Below are positions 17,538 through 26,484 of a stretch of DNA of 64,000 bases, in pieces. The notes beneath the pieces are model-generated. The model did not search any database and had not been told where the DNA came from. It saw only the letters and a list, made by a program, of their open reading frames with translations. The DNA comes from Shinella sumterensis. GTDB taxonomy: Bacteria; Pseudomonadota; Alphaproteobacteria; Rhizobiales; Rhizobiaceae. A program made the translations under genes and the position numbers. The stretch's first letter is position 1; every line of letters starts with the position of its first letter. Location of the stretch: positions 62,001 through 126,000 of the forward strand of contig NZ_MYFN02000007.1 of assembly GCF_004514425.2 (NCBI RefSeq), given 5' to 3'.

Positions 17538-17795
17538 ACGTCATTTCAGGCCAAAGGTGAAATAAAATCGCCTTTCCACCACAAGCACGCGTGGCGGAAC
17601 GATTTGGCGCGTCGGCCGGGTCTCGCCGAAAGCCTTCTCCCAACCCCTTGAAATGACGAAAAGTTGCAGCCACCGGGGCGTGCAGGATGACACCGGACCG
17701 CTATAGGCAATCCGGCCTTTTCGGTCTATCTACCGCCACGGTTACACTTTCCGCGGGCCTGTGCCTGCGACCCTGCAAGACAGAGAGGACGAGAC

Positions 17796-18455
17796 ATGAG
17801 CCTTCGCATCAACGATATCGCTCCGGACTTCACCGCCGAAACCACCGCCGGCACCATCAACTTCCATGAATGGATCGGCGACGGCTGGGCCGTTCTCTTC
17901 TCGCACCCGAAGAACTTCACGCCCGTCTGCACCACGGAGCTGGGCGCCATGGCCGGCATCGAGGGCGAATTCCGCAAGCGCGGCGTCAAGATCATCGGCA
18001 TCTCCGTCGATCCGGTCGAAAGCCATTCCAAGTGGAAGGCCGATATCCGTACGGCCACCGGCTTCGACGTGGACTACCCGCTGATCGGCGACAAGGACCT
18101 CGCCGTCGCCAAGCTCTACGACATGCTGCCCGCCGCTGCCGGCGAGAGCTCTGAAGGCCGCACGCCCGCCGACAACGCGACGGTGCGCTCCGTCTTCGTC
18201 ATCGGTCCCGACAAGAAGATCAAGCTGATCCTCACCTACCCGATGACGACCGGCCGCAACTTCCCGGAAATCCTGCGCGCCATCGATTCCATCCAGCTCA
18301 CCAGCAAGCACCAGGTCGCAACCCCGGCCAACTGGCAGCAGGGCGACGACGTCATCATCACCGCCGCCGTTTCGAACGAGGATGCCATCGCGCGCTTCGG
18401 TTCCTTCGACACGGTGCTGCCGTACCTGCGCAAGACCAAGCAGCCGGCCGCCTGA
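17796..18455 (+). CDS. 1-Cys peroxiredoxin (Prx6 type)
   Basis: A thiol peroxidase of 219 residues that reduces hydrogen peroxide and organic hydroperoxides. The peroxidatic cysteine is in NFTPVCTTEL (about residue 47). The Prx6 signature SVDPVESHSKW and the long C-terminal dimerisation arm are present. No resolving cysteine of the 2-Cys type is seen. The start has AGAGAGGA upstream. It ends at a strong terminator shared with the convergent BTLCP gene. Confidence 0.93.
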   Translation: MSLRINDIAPDFTAETTAGTINFHEWIGDGWAVLFSHPKNFTPVCTTELGAMAGIEGEFRKRGVKIIGISVDPVESHSKWKADIRTATGFDVDYPLIGDKDLAVAKLYDMLPAAAGESSEGRTPADNATVRSVFVIGPDKKIKLILTYPMTTGRNFPEILRAIDSIQLTSKHQVATPANWQQGDDVIITAAVSNEDAIARFGSFDTVLPYLRKTKQPAA

Positions 18456-18480
18456 TATCTGGCCGTCACCGCAACAGAGA

Positions 18481-18512
18481 AAACCCCGCCTGAACAGCGG
18501 GGTTTTTCTTTT
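18481..18512. terminator. Intrinsic terminator between prx and BTLCP genes
   Basis: A 9-bp stem (AAACCCCGC / GCGGGGTTT, loop CTGAACA) ends in a T-rich tail on the plus strand (TTTTTCTTTT). The A residues at its 5' foot provide a shorter U-tract for the opposite strand. Confidence 0.88.
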
Positions 18513-18536
18513 CGAGATATGTCGAAACGTGCGGCC

Positions 18537-19157
18537 TTACTGGCCGACCGACGAAACCATGACGGCATCGCCGTTTTCGATGGAGACCCAGCGGCCGGCG
18601 TGGAACGAGGCCTGGCGCTTCAGGTAGCGGTAGGACGTTTCGGTCCAGAGCTTCACATCGTTGTTGAGATTGTCGAGGACGAAATCGCCCTGCGTGGTGC
18701 GCACGGTGAGAACGGCATGGCCTTCGCCATCGGGCTTGCGAACGACGGTGATCAGCAGGTCGCCCGCCGCGAAACCTTTTTCCATCAGCATGCGGCGCTT
18801 GAGGAGCACAAAGTCCTCGCAGTCACCGGCGCCGCCGTCGGGATAGGTCCAGAACTCGTCCTTGCCGTAGAGTTCCTTGTCCGTCATCGGCGTGATGTCG
18901 CGGTTGACGCGGGCATTGATCTGGCGGACCGTCTCCCAGCCGAACTCCGTGACCTTGGCGGGCGCCTGGGCGCGCGCGCCGGCGCGGCATTCGGATGCGT
19001 GGCTCTGACAGAATTCGTAATGGCCGATCGGCTGCGAGGTGATGCCGCCTGTCGTCATGGAAAGCGCCGAGACCGGCGCGGTAAAGGCCGAGGAAGAAGA
19101 GACGAGCACTGCGAGAAACGCCGCAGCCCCAGCCTTTGCACCAATCATTCGTGCCAT
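18537..19157 (-). CDS. BTLCP transglutaminase-like cysteine peptidase, secreted
   Basis: A bacterial transglutaminase-like cysteine proteinase of 206 residues with a signal peptide (about 1-25, ending SAFTAP). The predicted triad lies in AGDCEDFVLLKR (Cys), EGHAVLTVRT (His) and FVLDNLNNDV (Asp). The N-terminal QPIGHYEFCQSH motif is typical of rhizobial members. A relative, LapG, cleaves adhesins in other bacteria; no adhesin or LapD gene is adjacent, so that role is not claimed. The start has GGGGACGG upstream. A CtrA box lies 17 bp before the start. Confidence 0.9.
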   Translation of the reverse strand: MARMIGAKAGAAAFLAVLVSSSSAFTAPVSALSMTTGGITSQPIGHYEFCQSHASECRAGARAQAPAKVTEFGWETVRQINARVNRDITPMTDKELYGKDEFWTYPDGGAGDCEDFVLLKRRMLMEKGFAAGDLLITVVRKPDGEGHAVLTVRTTQGDFVLDNLNNDVKLWTETSYRYLKRQASFHAGRWVSIENGDAVMVSSVGQ

Positions 19158-19173
19158 GAACCGTCCCCTATCG

Positions 19174-19188
19174 TTAATAAAGAGTTAA
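19174..19188 (-). promoter_or_regulatory. CtrA-type box upstream of the BTLCP gene
   Basis: TTAA-TAAAGAG-TTAA, an exact TTAA-N7-TTAA match, lies only 17 bp upstream of the BTLCP start codon. Such a close position would fit repression or a very short leader. Confidence 0.55.
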
Positions 19189-19273
19189 CGGTCGGCCGGC
19201 CCTCTCGTCAATCATCAGAATTGGCGATGCTGGAATATGGTTAAGATGTGACCGGCGCGACACGCCGGCGCCA

Positions 19274-20092
19274 CTATTGCCCGCGCGCCAGCGTTTCGGC
19301 GGCCTCGAGGATCTTGGCGATATCCTGCGGCTGTGACAGGCGGTGATCGCCATCGCGGATCATCGTCAGCACCACGTCGTCGCCGGACAGGTGCTCCATC
19401 AGCCGCACGGCGTGGGCATAGGGCACGTCAGGATCGGCCATGCCCTGCAGGATATGGACCGGGCAGCCGGTCTCGATGGCACCGGTCAGGACGCGGTTGT
19501 TCCTGCCGTCCTCGATGAGCTTGAGCGTATAGATATTCGGGTCGGGACCGTAGGGTGTCGGTTCCTCGAACTGGCCGCGCTCGGCCAGCGCGGTGCGCTC
19601 GGCATCGGTGAGGTTCGGTTCTATGAGTTCGGAGGTGAAATCCGGCGCGGGCGCGATCAGCACGAGGCCGGCGATGTCGATGTCGCTCTGGCGGGCAAGC
19701 TCGGCGACGGCGCGCAGGGCGATCCAGCCGCCCATCGACGAGCCGACGAGAACGATGCGCCGGGCTCCGATGGCGCCGGCCGCGTGCTTTATGGCTGCGA
19801 GCGATTCCTCCAGCCAGCGCGAGATCGTGCCGTCGACGAAGGCGCCGCCGGATGCACCGTGGCCGGAATAGTCGAAGCGCAGGCAGCCGGTGCCGAGGCG
19901 TGCGGCAAGGCCGGCGAGCTCGACAGCCTTGGTGCCGGACATGTCGGACCGATAGCCGCCGAGCCAGACGAAGTGCGCGAGATCATTGCCGGCAGCGGGC
20001 GGCTGGAGCGCGATGGCGATGCGCCGCGCCGCGTCGCCGGTGCCCACCGTGATGAATTCCGCCGCCTGCCCATTGCCGTTCGCGCCCGTCAT
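19274..20092 (-). CDS. Alpha/beta hydrolase (serine hydrolase)
   Basis: A cytoplasmic hydrolase of 272 residues. The strand-5 nucleophile elbow is VLVGSSMGGW (GxSxG). Oxyanion region FVWLGGYRSDMSG and DYSGHGASGG are typical. The acid is likely in ILQGMADPDVPY and the His in IRDGDHRLS, so the triad is intact. The ATG at 20092 is preceded by GGGAGA, better than extended upstream frames. The substrate is unknown; it resembles the family near palmitoyl-thioesterase-like ABHD10, and that likeness is only an impression. Confidence 0.85.
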   Translation of the reverse strand: MTGANGNGQAAEFITVGTGDAARRIAIALQPPAAGNDLAHFVWLGGYRSDMSGTKAVELAGLAARLGTGCLRFDYSGHGASGGAFVDGTISRWLEESLAAIKHAAGAIGARRIVLVGSSMGGWIALRAVAELARQSDIDIAGLVLIAPAPDFTSELIEPNLTDAERTALAERGQFEEPTPYGPDPNIYTLKLIEDGRNNRVLTGAIETGCPVHILQGMADPDVPYAHAVRLMEHLSGDDVVLTMIRDGDHRLSQPQDIAKILEAAETLARGQ

Positions 20093-20213
20093 GCCTATCT
20101 CCCGTTCCTGCGCCCGGCTGCGAAAAACCACCCGCGAAACCGGCTCTTGCGCCAGACCTAGACCAGATTCGCAAGCGCAAGGACAGGTGGTGATTTTTTC
20201 CGCGCGCCGTGCT

Positions 20214-20245
20214 ATTGACTTCACAAGCGCGATCAACACATTGCC
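20214..20245 (+). promoter_or_regulatory. Possible infC promoter
   Basis: TTGACT (20215-20220) in an AT-richer context lies about 110 bp upstream of the infC start. A -10 element about 17 nt downstream is poor. Weak support. Confidence 0.25.
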
Positions 20246-20313
20246 GAAAAAACGCCGGCAGGCGGGCAAATGTCCTGGTCGACGCGCAGATTCATACACT
20301 TTCGAAACAGTTC

Positions 20314-20331
20314 GAGGAGAACACGACCATT
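20314..20331 (+). promoter_or_regulatory. Shine-Dalgarno and AUU start codon of infC
   Basis: GAGGAGA (20314-20320) precedes ATT at 20329. No in-frame ATG exists between the frame's opening near 20209 and the conserved IF-3 sequence. In E. coli an AUU start lets IF-3 repress its own synthesis by rejecting non-canonical start codons. The same logic is inferred here. Confidence 0.85.
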
Positions 20332-20865
20332 CGCAGACCATTCAAAGCGGAAGCCCCCGTCAAGGACGGGCCGCGCTCCAACAAGGAAATTCGGGTTCCC
20401 CGCGTCCAGCTCATCGATGCCGAAGGCCAGAACCACGGCACCGTCCCCACCGATCAGGCACTCCGCATGGCTGAAGAGGCCGGCCTCGATCTCGTGGAGA
20501 TCGCGCCGAACTCCGAACCGCCCGTCTGCAAGATCCTTGACCTCGGCAAGCTGAAATACGCCAACCAGAAGAAGGCGGCCGAAGCGCGCAAGAAGCAGAA
20601 GATCGTCGAGATCAAAGAAATCAAGATGCGCCCGAACATCGACACGCACGACTACGACGTGAAGATGAAGGCGATGAACCGCTTCTTCGAAGAAGGCGAC
20701 AAGGTGAAGGTGACGCTGAAGTTCCGCGGCCGTGAAATGGCCCACCAGGAACTCGGCATGAAGCTTCTCCAGCAGGTCAAGGAAGACACTCTGACGATCG
20801 CCAAGGTCGAAGCCGAGCCGAAGCTCGAGGGACGCCAGATGATGATGGTGCTCGCCCCGCGGTGA
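20329..20865 (+). CDS. infC: Translation initiation factor IF-3
   Basis: IF-3 of 178 residues, which binds the 30S subunit, checks start-codon pairing and blocks premature subunit joining. The N domain covers [17 protein letters not shown] and [23 protein letters not shown] Lys-rich linker helix ([19 protein letters not shown]) and the C domain ([43 protein letters not shown]) follow. Translation starts at ATT. The gene is followed by a terminator and then rpmI-rplT, the classic order. Confidence 0.97.
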   Translation: MRRPFKAEAPVKDGPRSNKEIRVPRVQLIDAEGQNHGTVPTDQALRMAEEAGLDLVEIAPNSEPPVCKILDLGKLKYANQKKAAEARKKQKIVEIKEIKMRPNIDTHDYDVKMKAMNRFFEEGDKVKVTLKFRGREMAHQELGMKLLQQVKEDTLTIAKVEAEPKLEGRQMMMVLAPR

Positions 20866-20898
20866 GCCCCTTTCTCGGCGCCCCGCGCTGAACGGATC

Positions 20899-20925
20899 AA
20901 AGCCGCCTTCCGGGGCGGCTTTTCC
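20899..20925 (+). terminator. Intrinsic terminator after infC
   Basis: AAAGCCGCC / GGCGGCTTT, a 9-bp stem with a TTCCGG loop and T tail, 33 bp downstream of the infC stop. It could also attenuate read-through into rpmI-rplT. Confidence 0.82.
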
Positions 20926-21093
20926 ATTTCCGCGCCCCGAACCCGCGGCAGACGAGGATTCCGGTTGCGCTTTTAAAGGACATCGGTTACAAGCCGCCGT
21001 CCGAACGGTCCGGCAGGGCATGCCGTGGCCGTTCTTTACGCTGGAGCCGTGCATCGTCACGCGGCTCGAATTCAAGAAGAATGGAGTAGCAAA

Positions 21094-21297
21094 ATGCCCA
21101 AGATGAAGACGAAATCGTCTGCCAAGAAGCGGTTCAAGATCACCGCGTCGGGCAAGGTCCTGGCCGCCGCAGCCGGCAAGCGCCACGGCATGATCAAGCG
21201 TACCAACAAGTTCATTCGCGACGCGCGCGGCACCATGGTGCTGGCCGAAGCCGATGGCAAGAAGGTCATCAAGAACTACCTGCCGAACGGTCTCTGA
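21094..21297 (+). CDS. rpmI: 50S ribosomal protein bL35
   Basis: A basic ribosomal protein of 67 residues, normal length. It begins [15 protein letters not shown] with the bL35 core [12 protein letters not shown] and [16 protein letters not shown] lies 9 nt upstream of the ATG. It is the first gene of the rpmI-rplT pair and is 39 bp from rplT. Confidence 0.97.
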   Translation: MPKMKTKSSAKKRFKITASGKVLAAAAGKRHGMIKRTNKFIRDARGTMVLAEADGKKVIKNYLPNGL

Positions 21298-21336
21298 GAC
21301 TTCTCGAGCAATTTGATACGTTAAGGAGATCATGAC

Positions 21337-21741
21337 ATGGCACGTGTAAAACGCGGCGTCACCTCGCACGCCAAGCACAAGAAGACGCTGAAGGCAGCCA
21401 AGGGTTTCTACGGCCGCCGCAAGAACACCATCCGCGCCGCCAAGGCCGCGGTTGACCGTTCGAAGCAGTTCGCCTACCGCGACCGCAAGGTCAACAAGCG
21501 CAACTTCCGCGCTCTCTGGATCCAGCGCATCAACGCTGCCGTCCGCGAGCATGGCCTGACCTATGGCCGCTTCATCGACGGCCTGAACAAGGCCGGCATC
21601 GAAGTCGACCGCAAGGTCCTTTCCGACATGGCGATCCATGAGACCGAAGCTTTCGGCGCGCTCGTCGCTGCCTCCAAGAAGGCTCTGGAATACCTCAAGG
21701 ACGCCGGCACGAAGAACGAGTTTGAGGCCGCCGTAAACTAA
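21337..21741 (+). CDS. rplT: 50S ribosomal protein bL20
   Basis: A ribosomal assembly protein of 134 residues. It opens [16 protein letters not shown] and contains [37 protein letters not shown] and [12 protein letters not shown]. The ribosome site AAGGAGA is strong. bL20 represses its own operon in other bacteria; I did not find an obvious mimic structure in the leader. Confidence 0.98.
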   Translation: MARVKRGVTSHAKHKKTLKAAKGFYGRRKNTIRAAKAAVDRSKQFAYRDRKVNKRNFRALWIQRINAAVREHGLTYGRFIDGLNKAGIEVDRKVLSDMAIHETEAFGALVAASKKALEYLKDAGTKNEFEAAVN

Positions 21742-21772
21742 CCGGCGCTCACAACCACTTTCATTCGTTGTG

Positions 21773-21805
21773 AAACCCGCGCCGGGGAACCGGTGCGGGT
21801 TTTTC
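21773..21805 (+). terminator. Intrinsic terminator after rplT
   Basis: A 13-bp stem with one G-U pair (AAACCCGCGCCGG / CCGGTGCGGGTTT, loop GGAA) and a T-rich tail (TTTTTCTTTT). It lies 32 bp beyond rplT and argues against a start codon at 21793 for the next gene. Confidence 0.9.
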
Positions 21806-21828
21806 TTTTGACGGCAGGATTTCCAACC

Positions 21829-22692
21829 ATGGATGGCAGGCACACCGCGCTCGGCAATATCCCCCATATGACCGATGGGGACATCGAGACGCTGCTTGCC
21901 GCGCTGACCCGCGAGACGCGCCGGGTGGAGCGCGTGGACCTGTCGTTCGGCGCCGTCTGGATCAAGCGCTACGGCACGGAGCGTCCGCCGGTCTGGACGA
22001 AGGCGCAGACGGGCTTGGCCAGCCTGTTCGGCCTGCCGTTCCTGCGCCCCTCCCCCGCGCTCGACAGCAAGGGCATGACGGCACGCGAGATCCGCCGTAT
22101 CGAGACCTTCGCCGCCCACGGCATACCGGTGCCGCAGGTGCTCTACGCCTCCGGAAACGCGCTGGTGCTGTCGGACGTCGCGCCGACCGTCACGGCCCGC
22201 CTGGATGCCTTGCGCGATACCGACCCGGCTGCCCATGACGCGCTTTTGGTGCGCTGCGCCGCCGATCTCGGCGCGCTGCATGCCAAGGGTCTCTGCCATG
22301 GCCGGCCGCACCCGCGCGATTTCTTCGTGGCAGGGGACGGGATCGGCTTCATGGATTTCGAGGAGGAGCCGGAGGCCGCCATGCCGCTTGCCGATGCGCA
22401 GGCCCGCGACCTGTGGCTGCTCTTTCTCCAGCTGACGGATCGCGCCCGCCTGGGCGAGGCCACGGCGCGGCAAGCCTATGGCGCGTGGCGCGCCGCCGCA
22501 CCGCCCGAAACCGAGGCGGCGCTGGCGACCATGATCCGGTTCCTGGCCAAGTTTTTGTCGCCGACCCGATTGATCGGGCGCGTTCACATGGGTAGTGATC
22601 TGCGGCGCTTCCTCGCCGCAACCGGCTATCTGTCCGAGGTTCTCCTGGCCCCTCGCGCGGCCGATGCAAGCAAAGCAGGTAAAGATGACTGA
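21829..22692 (+). CDS. Kinase-fold protein with a degenerate catalytic loop, overlapping pheS
   Basis: A protein of 287 residues resembling small lipopolysaccharide-kinase/aminoglycoside-kinase-fold proteins. The catalytic-loop position reads [11 protein letters not shown] where active relatives have HGDxHxxN, and the metal-binding position reads [11 protein letters not shown]. Loss of the loop Asp suggests a divergent enzyme or pseudokinase. The ATG at 21829 has GCAGGA upstream; GTG 21793 falls inside the rplT terminator. Its stop overlaps the pheS start by 8 nt (ATGACTGA), implying translational coupling. Function unknown. Confidence 0.7.
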   Translation: MDGRHTALGNIPHMTDGDIETLLAALTRETRRVERVDLSFGAVWIKRYGTERPPVWTKAQTGLASLFGLPFLRPSPALDSKGMTAREIRRIETFAAHGIPVPQVLYASGNALVLSDVAPTVTARLDALRDTDPAAHDALLVRCAADLGALHAKGLCHGRPHPRDFFVAGDGIGFMDFEEEPEAAMPLADAQARDLWLLFLQLTDRARLGEATARQAYGAWRAAAPPETEAALATMIRFLAKFLSPTRLIGRVHMGSDLRRFLAATGYLSEVLLAPRAADASKAGKDD

Positions 22693-23770
22693 ACTCGAAA
22701 CACTGGAATCCGGGCTTCTGGCCGATGTCGCAGCCGCCTCCGATGAAGCGGCGATCGAAGCCGTGCGCGTCGCCGCACTCGGCAAGAAGGGCTCCGTCTC
22801 CGAACTCCTGAAGACGCTCGGCACCATGTCGCCGGAAGAGCGCCAGACGCGCGGCGCGGCCATCAATGCGCTGAAGACGCGCGTCACCGACGCGATCAAC
22901 GCGCGCAAGACGGCGCTGCGCGACGCGGCCATCGATGCCCGCCTCAAGGCCGAGACCGTCGATGTGAGCCTGCCGGTGCGCTCGTCGCCTGCCGAACGCG
23001 GCCGCATCCATCCGATCAGCCAGATCGTCGACGAGATCACCGCCATTTTCGCCGATATGGGATTCTCGATCGCCGAAGGCCCCGATGTCGAGACCGACTA
23101 CTACAACTTCACGGCGCTGAACTTCCCCGAAGGGCACCCGGCCCGCGAGATGCACGACACGTTCTTCTTCCCGGCGGACGAGAACGGCGACCGCAAGGTG
23201 CTGCGCACGCACACCTCACCCGTGCAGGTGCGCACGATGGAAGCGCAAAAGCCGCCGATCCGCATCATCATTCCCGGCAAGACCTATCGCCAGGACAGCG
23301 ACGCGACCCATTCGCCGATGTTCCACCAGGTCGAAGGCCTCGTGGTCGACAGGAAGGCCAATGTCGCCAATATGCGCTGGGTGCTCGAAGAGTTCTGCAA
23401 GGCCTTCTTCGAGGTCGACAGCGTCACCATGCGCTTCCGCCCGTCGTTCTTCCCGTTCACCGAGCCGTCCTTCGAGGTGGACATCCAGTGCGACCGCTCG
23501 TCCGGCCCGATCGTCAAGTTCGGCGAAGGCACCGACTGGATGGAAATCCTCGGCTGCGGCATGGTTCACCCGAACGTGCTGCGCGCCGGCGGTCTCGATC
23601 CGGACGAATACCAGGGCTTTGCCTGGGGCATGGGCCTCGACCGCATCGCCATGCTGAAATACGGCATGCCCGACCTGCGCGACTTCTTCAACGCCGATGT
23701 CCGCTGGCTCAGCCACTACGGCTTCCGCCCGCTCGACATGCCGACCTTGTTCGGCGGGCTGAGCGCATAA
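22685..23770 (+). CDS. pheS: Phenylalanine-tRNA ligase alpha subunit
   Basis: Catalytic subunit of the alpha2-beta2 class II synthetase that charges tRNA-Phe, 361 residues. An N-terminal coiled-coil tRNA-binding arm (1-85) precedes the class II core: motif 2 region [21 protein letters not shown], the Phe pocket [11 protein letters not shown], and motif 3 [14 protein letters not shown]. The ATG at 22685 lies within the end of the preceding gene and has AGG upstream. It precedes pheT by 22 bp. Confidence 0.97.
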   Translation: MTELETLESGLLADVAAASDEAAIEAVRVAALGKKGSVSELLKTLGTMSPEERQTRGAAINALKTRVTDAINARKTALRDAAIDARLKAETVDVSLPVRSSPAERGRIHPISQIVDEITAIFADMGFSIAEGPDVETDYYNFTALNFPEGHPAREMHDTFFFPADENGDRKVLRTHTSPVQVRTMEAQKPPIRIIIPGKTYRQDSDATHSPMFHQVEGLVVDRKANVANMRWVLEEFCKAFFEVDSVTMRFRPSFFPFTEPSFEVDIQCDRSSGPIVKFGEGTDWMEILGCGMVHPNVLRAGGLDPDEYQGFAWGMGLDRIAMLKYGMPDLRDFFNADVRWLSHYGFRPLDMPTLFGGLSA

Positions 23771-23792
23771 CCGGCATCCAAGGGGAAAAATC

Positions 23793-26219
23793 ATGAAATT
23801 CACGCTCTCCTGGCTGAAGGACCATCTCGACACCGACGCCTCGCTCGACGAGATCTGCGAGAAGCTGACGGCGATCGGCCTTGAAGTGGAAGATGTCGAC
23901 GACAAGGCGGCGTTCAAGCCCTTCGTCATCGCCAAGGTCGTCTCGGCCGAGCAGCATCCCAACGCCGACAAGCTGCGCGTGCTGATGGTCGATACCGGCA
24001 AGGGCGATCCGATCCAGGTCGTCTGCGGTGCGCCGAACGCGCGCGCCGGCCTCATCGGCGCCTTCGCCGCCCCCGGGACCTACGTGCCCGGCATCGATGT
24101 CACGCTTTCGGTCGGCAACATCCGCGGTGTCGAAAGCCGCGGCATGATGTGCTCGGAAAAGGAACTGGAGATTTCCGACAACCACGACGGCATCATCGAG
24201 CTTCCGGCGGATGCGCCTGTGGGCGCGAGCTATGCCGGCTATGCCGGGCTTGACGATCCTGTCATCGAGATCAACCTGACGCCGAACCGGCCGGACTGCA
24301 CGAGCATCTACGGCATCGCCCGCGACCTCGCCGCCTCCGGCCTCGGCACGCTCAAGACGCCGAAGGCGGCGTCCTTCAAGGTCGAGGGCGAGACGCCGGT
24401 CAAGGTGAAGCTGGAACTGGGCGGCGACGATCATCTGTGCCCCGGCTTTGCGTTGCGCCTCGTGCGCGGCGTCAGGAACGGCCCGAGCCCGCGCTGGATG
24501 CAGCAGCGGCTCATCGCCATCGGCCTTCGCCCGATCAACGCGCTCGTCGACATCACCAACTACATGACCTTCGACCAGGGCCGTCCGCTGCACGTCTTCG
24601 ATGCCGCCAAGGTGAAGGGCGACCTCGTCGTGCGCCGCGCCGGAGAGGGCGAGAAGGTGCTGGCGCTCGATACGCGCGAATACACGCTGAATCCGGCTAA
24701 CGTCGTCATTTCCGACGACAACGGCGTCGAGTCCATCGGCGGCATCATGGGCGGCGAACATTCGGGCTGCGACGAAAACACCGTCGACGTGCTGATCGAA
24801 TCGGCCCTCTGGGACCCGATGAACATCGCCAAGACCGGCCGTTCGCACGGCATCATCACCGATGCACGCTATCGCTTCGAGCGCGGCGTGGACCCGGAAT
24901 ATATGGTTCCCGGCCTCGAGCGCGCGACCGAACTCGTGCTGGAACTGTGCGGCGGCGTACCGGCCAAGGCCGATGTCGTCGGCTACAAGGGCTACACCCC
25001 CAAGGTCGTGGACTTCCCCTTCTCGGAAGTGAAGCGCCTGACGGGCCTCGACGTGTCCGAAGCCGAAAGCGCCAATATCCTCACCCGTCTTGGCTTCACC
25101 GTGACGGGGTCGGGCGAGCGCGTCTCGGTCGCCGTCCCCTCCTGGCGTCCTGATGTCGACGGCAAGGCGGACCTTGTCGAAGAGGTCATGCGCATCCACG
25201 GTGTCGACAACATCAAGCCGGCGGCGCTCGAAAGCCATGCGGCGGTCAATGGCCGCATCCTGACGACGCTGCAGATCCGCACGCGCCTTGCCAAGCGGGC
25301 GCTGGCCGCCCGCGGCATGCTGGAAGCCGTCACCTGGTCCTTCATCCCGAAGGCCCATGCCGAGCTGTTCGGTGGTGGCGCGCCGTCGCTGGCGCTGTCG
25401 AACCCGATTGCATCGGACATGTCCGACATGCGCCCTTCGCTGCTGCCGGGCCTGCTTGCAGCCGCCCAGCGCAATGCCGACAAGGGCTACGGTGACGTCG
25501 CGCTGTTCGAAGTCTCCGGCACCTATGAGAACGACCGCCCCGAGGGCCAGCGCCGGGTTGCCGGCGGTGTGCGGCGCGGCACGGCGACGCTCGCCGGTTC
25601 CGGCCGCCTCTGGTCGAATGCCGCCAAGGGCGGCGGCAAGCCGGTCGATGTCTACGACGCCAAGGCCGATGCGCTCGCCGTGATCGAGGCCTGTGGCCTG
25701 CCGATGGGCAATGTGCAGATCGAGCCCGGCGCGCCGGGCTGGTATCATCCGGGCCGTTCGGGAACCATCAAGATGGGTCCGAAGATCGTGCTCGGCTATT
25801 TCGGCGAGTTCCATCCGAAGACGCTTGGCGCGCTGGACGTCTCCGGTGCGCTTTGCGGCTTCGAGATCTTCATCGATGCCATGCCCGAGCCGAAGAAGAA
25901 GGCGACGCGCACCAAGCCGGCGCTCGACCTTTCGCCCTTCCAGGCCGTGAAGCGCGACTTCGCCTTTGTCGTCGACAAGACGGTGGAAGCGGGTGCGATC
26001 GTCCGCGCCGCGACCGGCGCCGACCGCAAGCTGATCTCCGCCGTCAACGTCTTCGACGTGTTCGAGGGCGCTTCGCTTGGTGAGGGCAAGAAGTCCGTCG
26101 CCATCGAGGTCGTCATCCAGCCCGTCGACAAGACGCTGACGGACGAGGATTTCGAGGCGCTGACGGCAAGGATCGTCGGCAATGTTTTGAAAACAACCGG
26201 CGGCACGCTGCGCGCCTGA
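23793..26219 (+). CDS. pheT: Phenylalanine-tRNA ligase beta subunit
   Basis: Beta subunit of 808 residues, full length. N-terminal tRNA-binding OB-fold (about 40-150, [15 protein letters not shown]), B3/B4 editing domain (about 210-400), B5 domain (about 405-475, [19 protein letters not shown]), catalytic-like domain and the C-terminal anticodon-binding FDX-ACB domain ([17 protein letters not shown] to the end). AAGGGG lies upstream of the ATG. A strong terminator follows. Confidence 0.97.
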   Translation: MKFTLSWLKDHLDTDASLDEICEKLTAIGLEVEDVDDKAAFKPFVIAKVVSAEQHPNADKLRVLMVDTGKGDPIQVVCGAPNARAGLIGAFAAPGTYVPGIDVTLSVGNIRGVESRGMMCSEKELEISDNHDGIIELPADAPVGASYAGYAGLDDPVIEINLTPNRPDCTSIYGIARDLAASGLGTLKTPKAASFKVEGETPVKVKLELGGDDHLCPGFALRLVRGVRNGPSPRWMQQRLIAIGLRPINALVDITNYMTFDQGRPLHVFDAAKVKGDLVVRRAGEGEKVLALDTREYTLNPANVVISDDNGVESIGGIMGGEHSGCDENTVDVLIESALWDPMNIAKTGRSHGIITDARYRFERGVDPEYMVPGLERATELVLELCGGVPAKADVVGYKGYTPKVVDFPFSEVKRLTGLDVSEAESANILTRLGFTVTGSGERVSVAVPSWRPDVDGKADLVEEVMRIHGVDNIKPAALESHAAVNGRILTTLQIRTRLAKRALAARGMLEAVTWSFIPKAHAELFGGGAPSLALSNPIASDMSDMRPSLLPGLLAAAQRNADKGYGDVALFEVSGTYENDRPEGQRRVAGGVRRGTATLAGSGRLWSNAAKGGGKPVDVYDAKADALAVIEACGLPMGNVQIEPGAPGWYHPGRSGTIKMGPKIVLGYFGEFHPKTLGALDVSGALCGFEIFIDAMPEPKKKATRTKPALDLSPFQAVKRDFAFVVDKTVEAGAIVRAATGADRKLISAVNVFDVFEGASLGEGKKSVAIEVVIQPVDKTLTDEDFEALTARIVGNVLKTTGGTLRA

Positions 26220-26227
26220 TCCAAGTG

Positions 26228-26259
26228 AAAACGGGGCGGAGACGCCCCGTTTTGCTTTT
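26228..26259 (+). terminator. Intrinsic terminator after pheT
   Basis: An 11-bp stem (AAAACGGGGCG / CGCCCCGTTTT) with a GAGA loop and T-rich tail, 9 bp after the pheT stop. Confidence 0.9.
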
Positions 26260-26318
26260 CATGAACGATGGTCGCGTTTTGTGAACGCACCATCGCCGTT
26301 TTCAGCATTGCAGTCTGG

Positions 26319-26333
26319 TTAACGACCGCTTAA
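26319..26333 (+). promoter_or_regulatory. CtrA-type box upstream of a 34-residue ORF
   Basis: TTAA-CGACCGC-TTAA, an exact TTAA-N7-TTAA match, 33 bp upstream of the small membrane ORF at 26366. The region lies between the pheT terminator and the convergent mbfA gene, so the small ORF is the only visible target. Confidence 0.55.
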
Positions 26334-26365
26334 TTGCCTCGCAGGGGAGGTCAATTGAGGTCGAA

Positions 26366-26470
26366 ATGGATTCTGTCGCCAATCTTCTGCCGCTGGCCGC
26401 CATGGCCTTTGGCGTTTATCTCTTCTACCGCTGGGTCGTGCGCGACATGAACCGGATGACCCGCCGCTAA
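26366..26470 (+). CDS. Small single-pass membrane peptide (34 residues)
   Basis: MDSVANLLPLAAMAFGVYLF starts a 34-residue peptide with one hydrophobic segment (about 7-25) and a positively charged C-terminus ending RMTRR, predicting N-out/C-in topology. GAGG lies 5 nt before the ATG. It has its own terminator-isolated context and a CtrA-type box. It looks like a genuine small protein although no family comes to mind. Confidence 0.6.
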   Translation: MDSVANLLPLAAMAFGVYLFYRWVVRDMNRMTRR

Positions 26471-26484
26471 GGCGGCGCTTCCGC

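Noticed and set aside
20209-20328. Forty-residue N-terminal extension of IF-3 from a GTG at 20209
   Set aside because: The extension matches no IF-3, has no ribosome site, and the conserved start lies at ATT 20329 behind GAGGAGA.
21793-21828. GTG start for the kinase-fold gene
   Set aside because: It lies within the stem of the rplT terminator.
20233-23046. A minus-strand frame of more than 900 codons across infC, rpmI, rplT and pheS
   Set aside because: It is antisense to conserved translation genes and shows no coherent domain.
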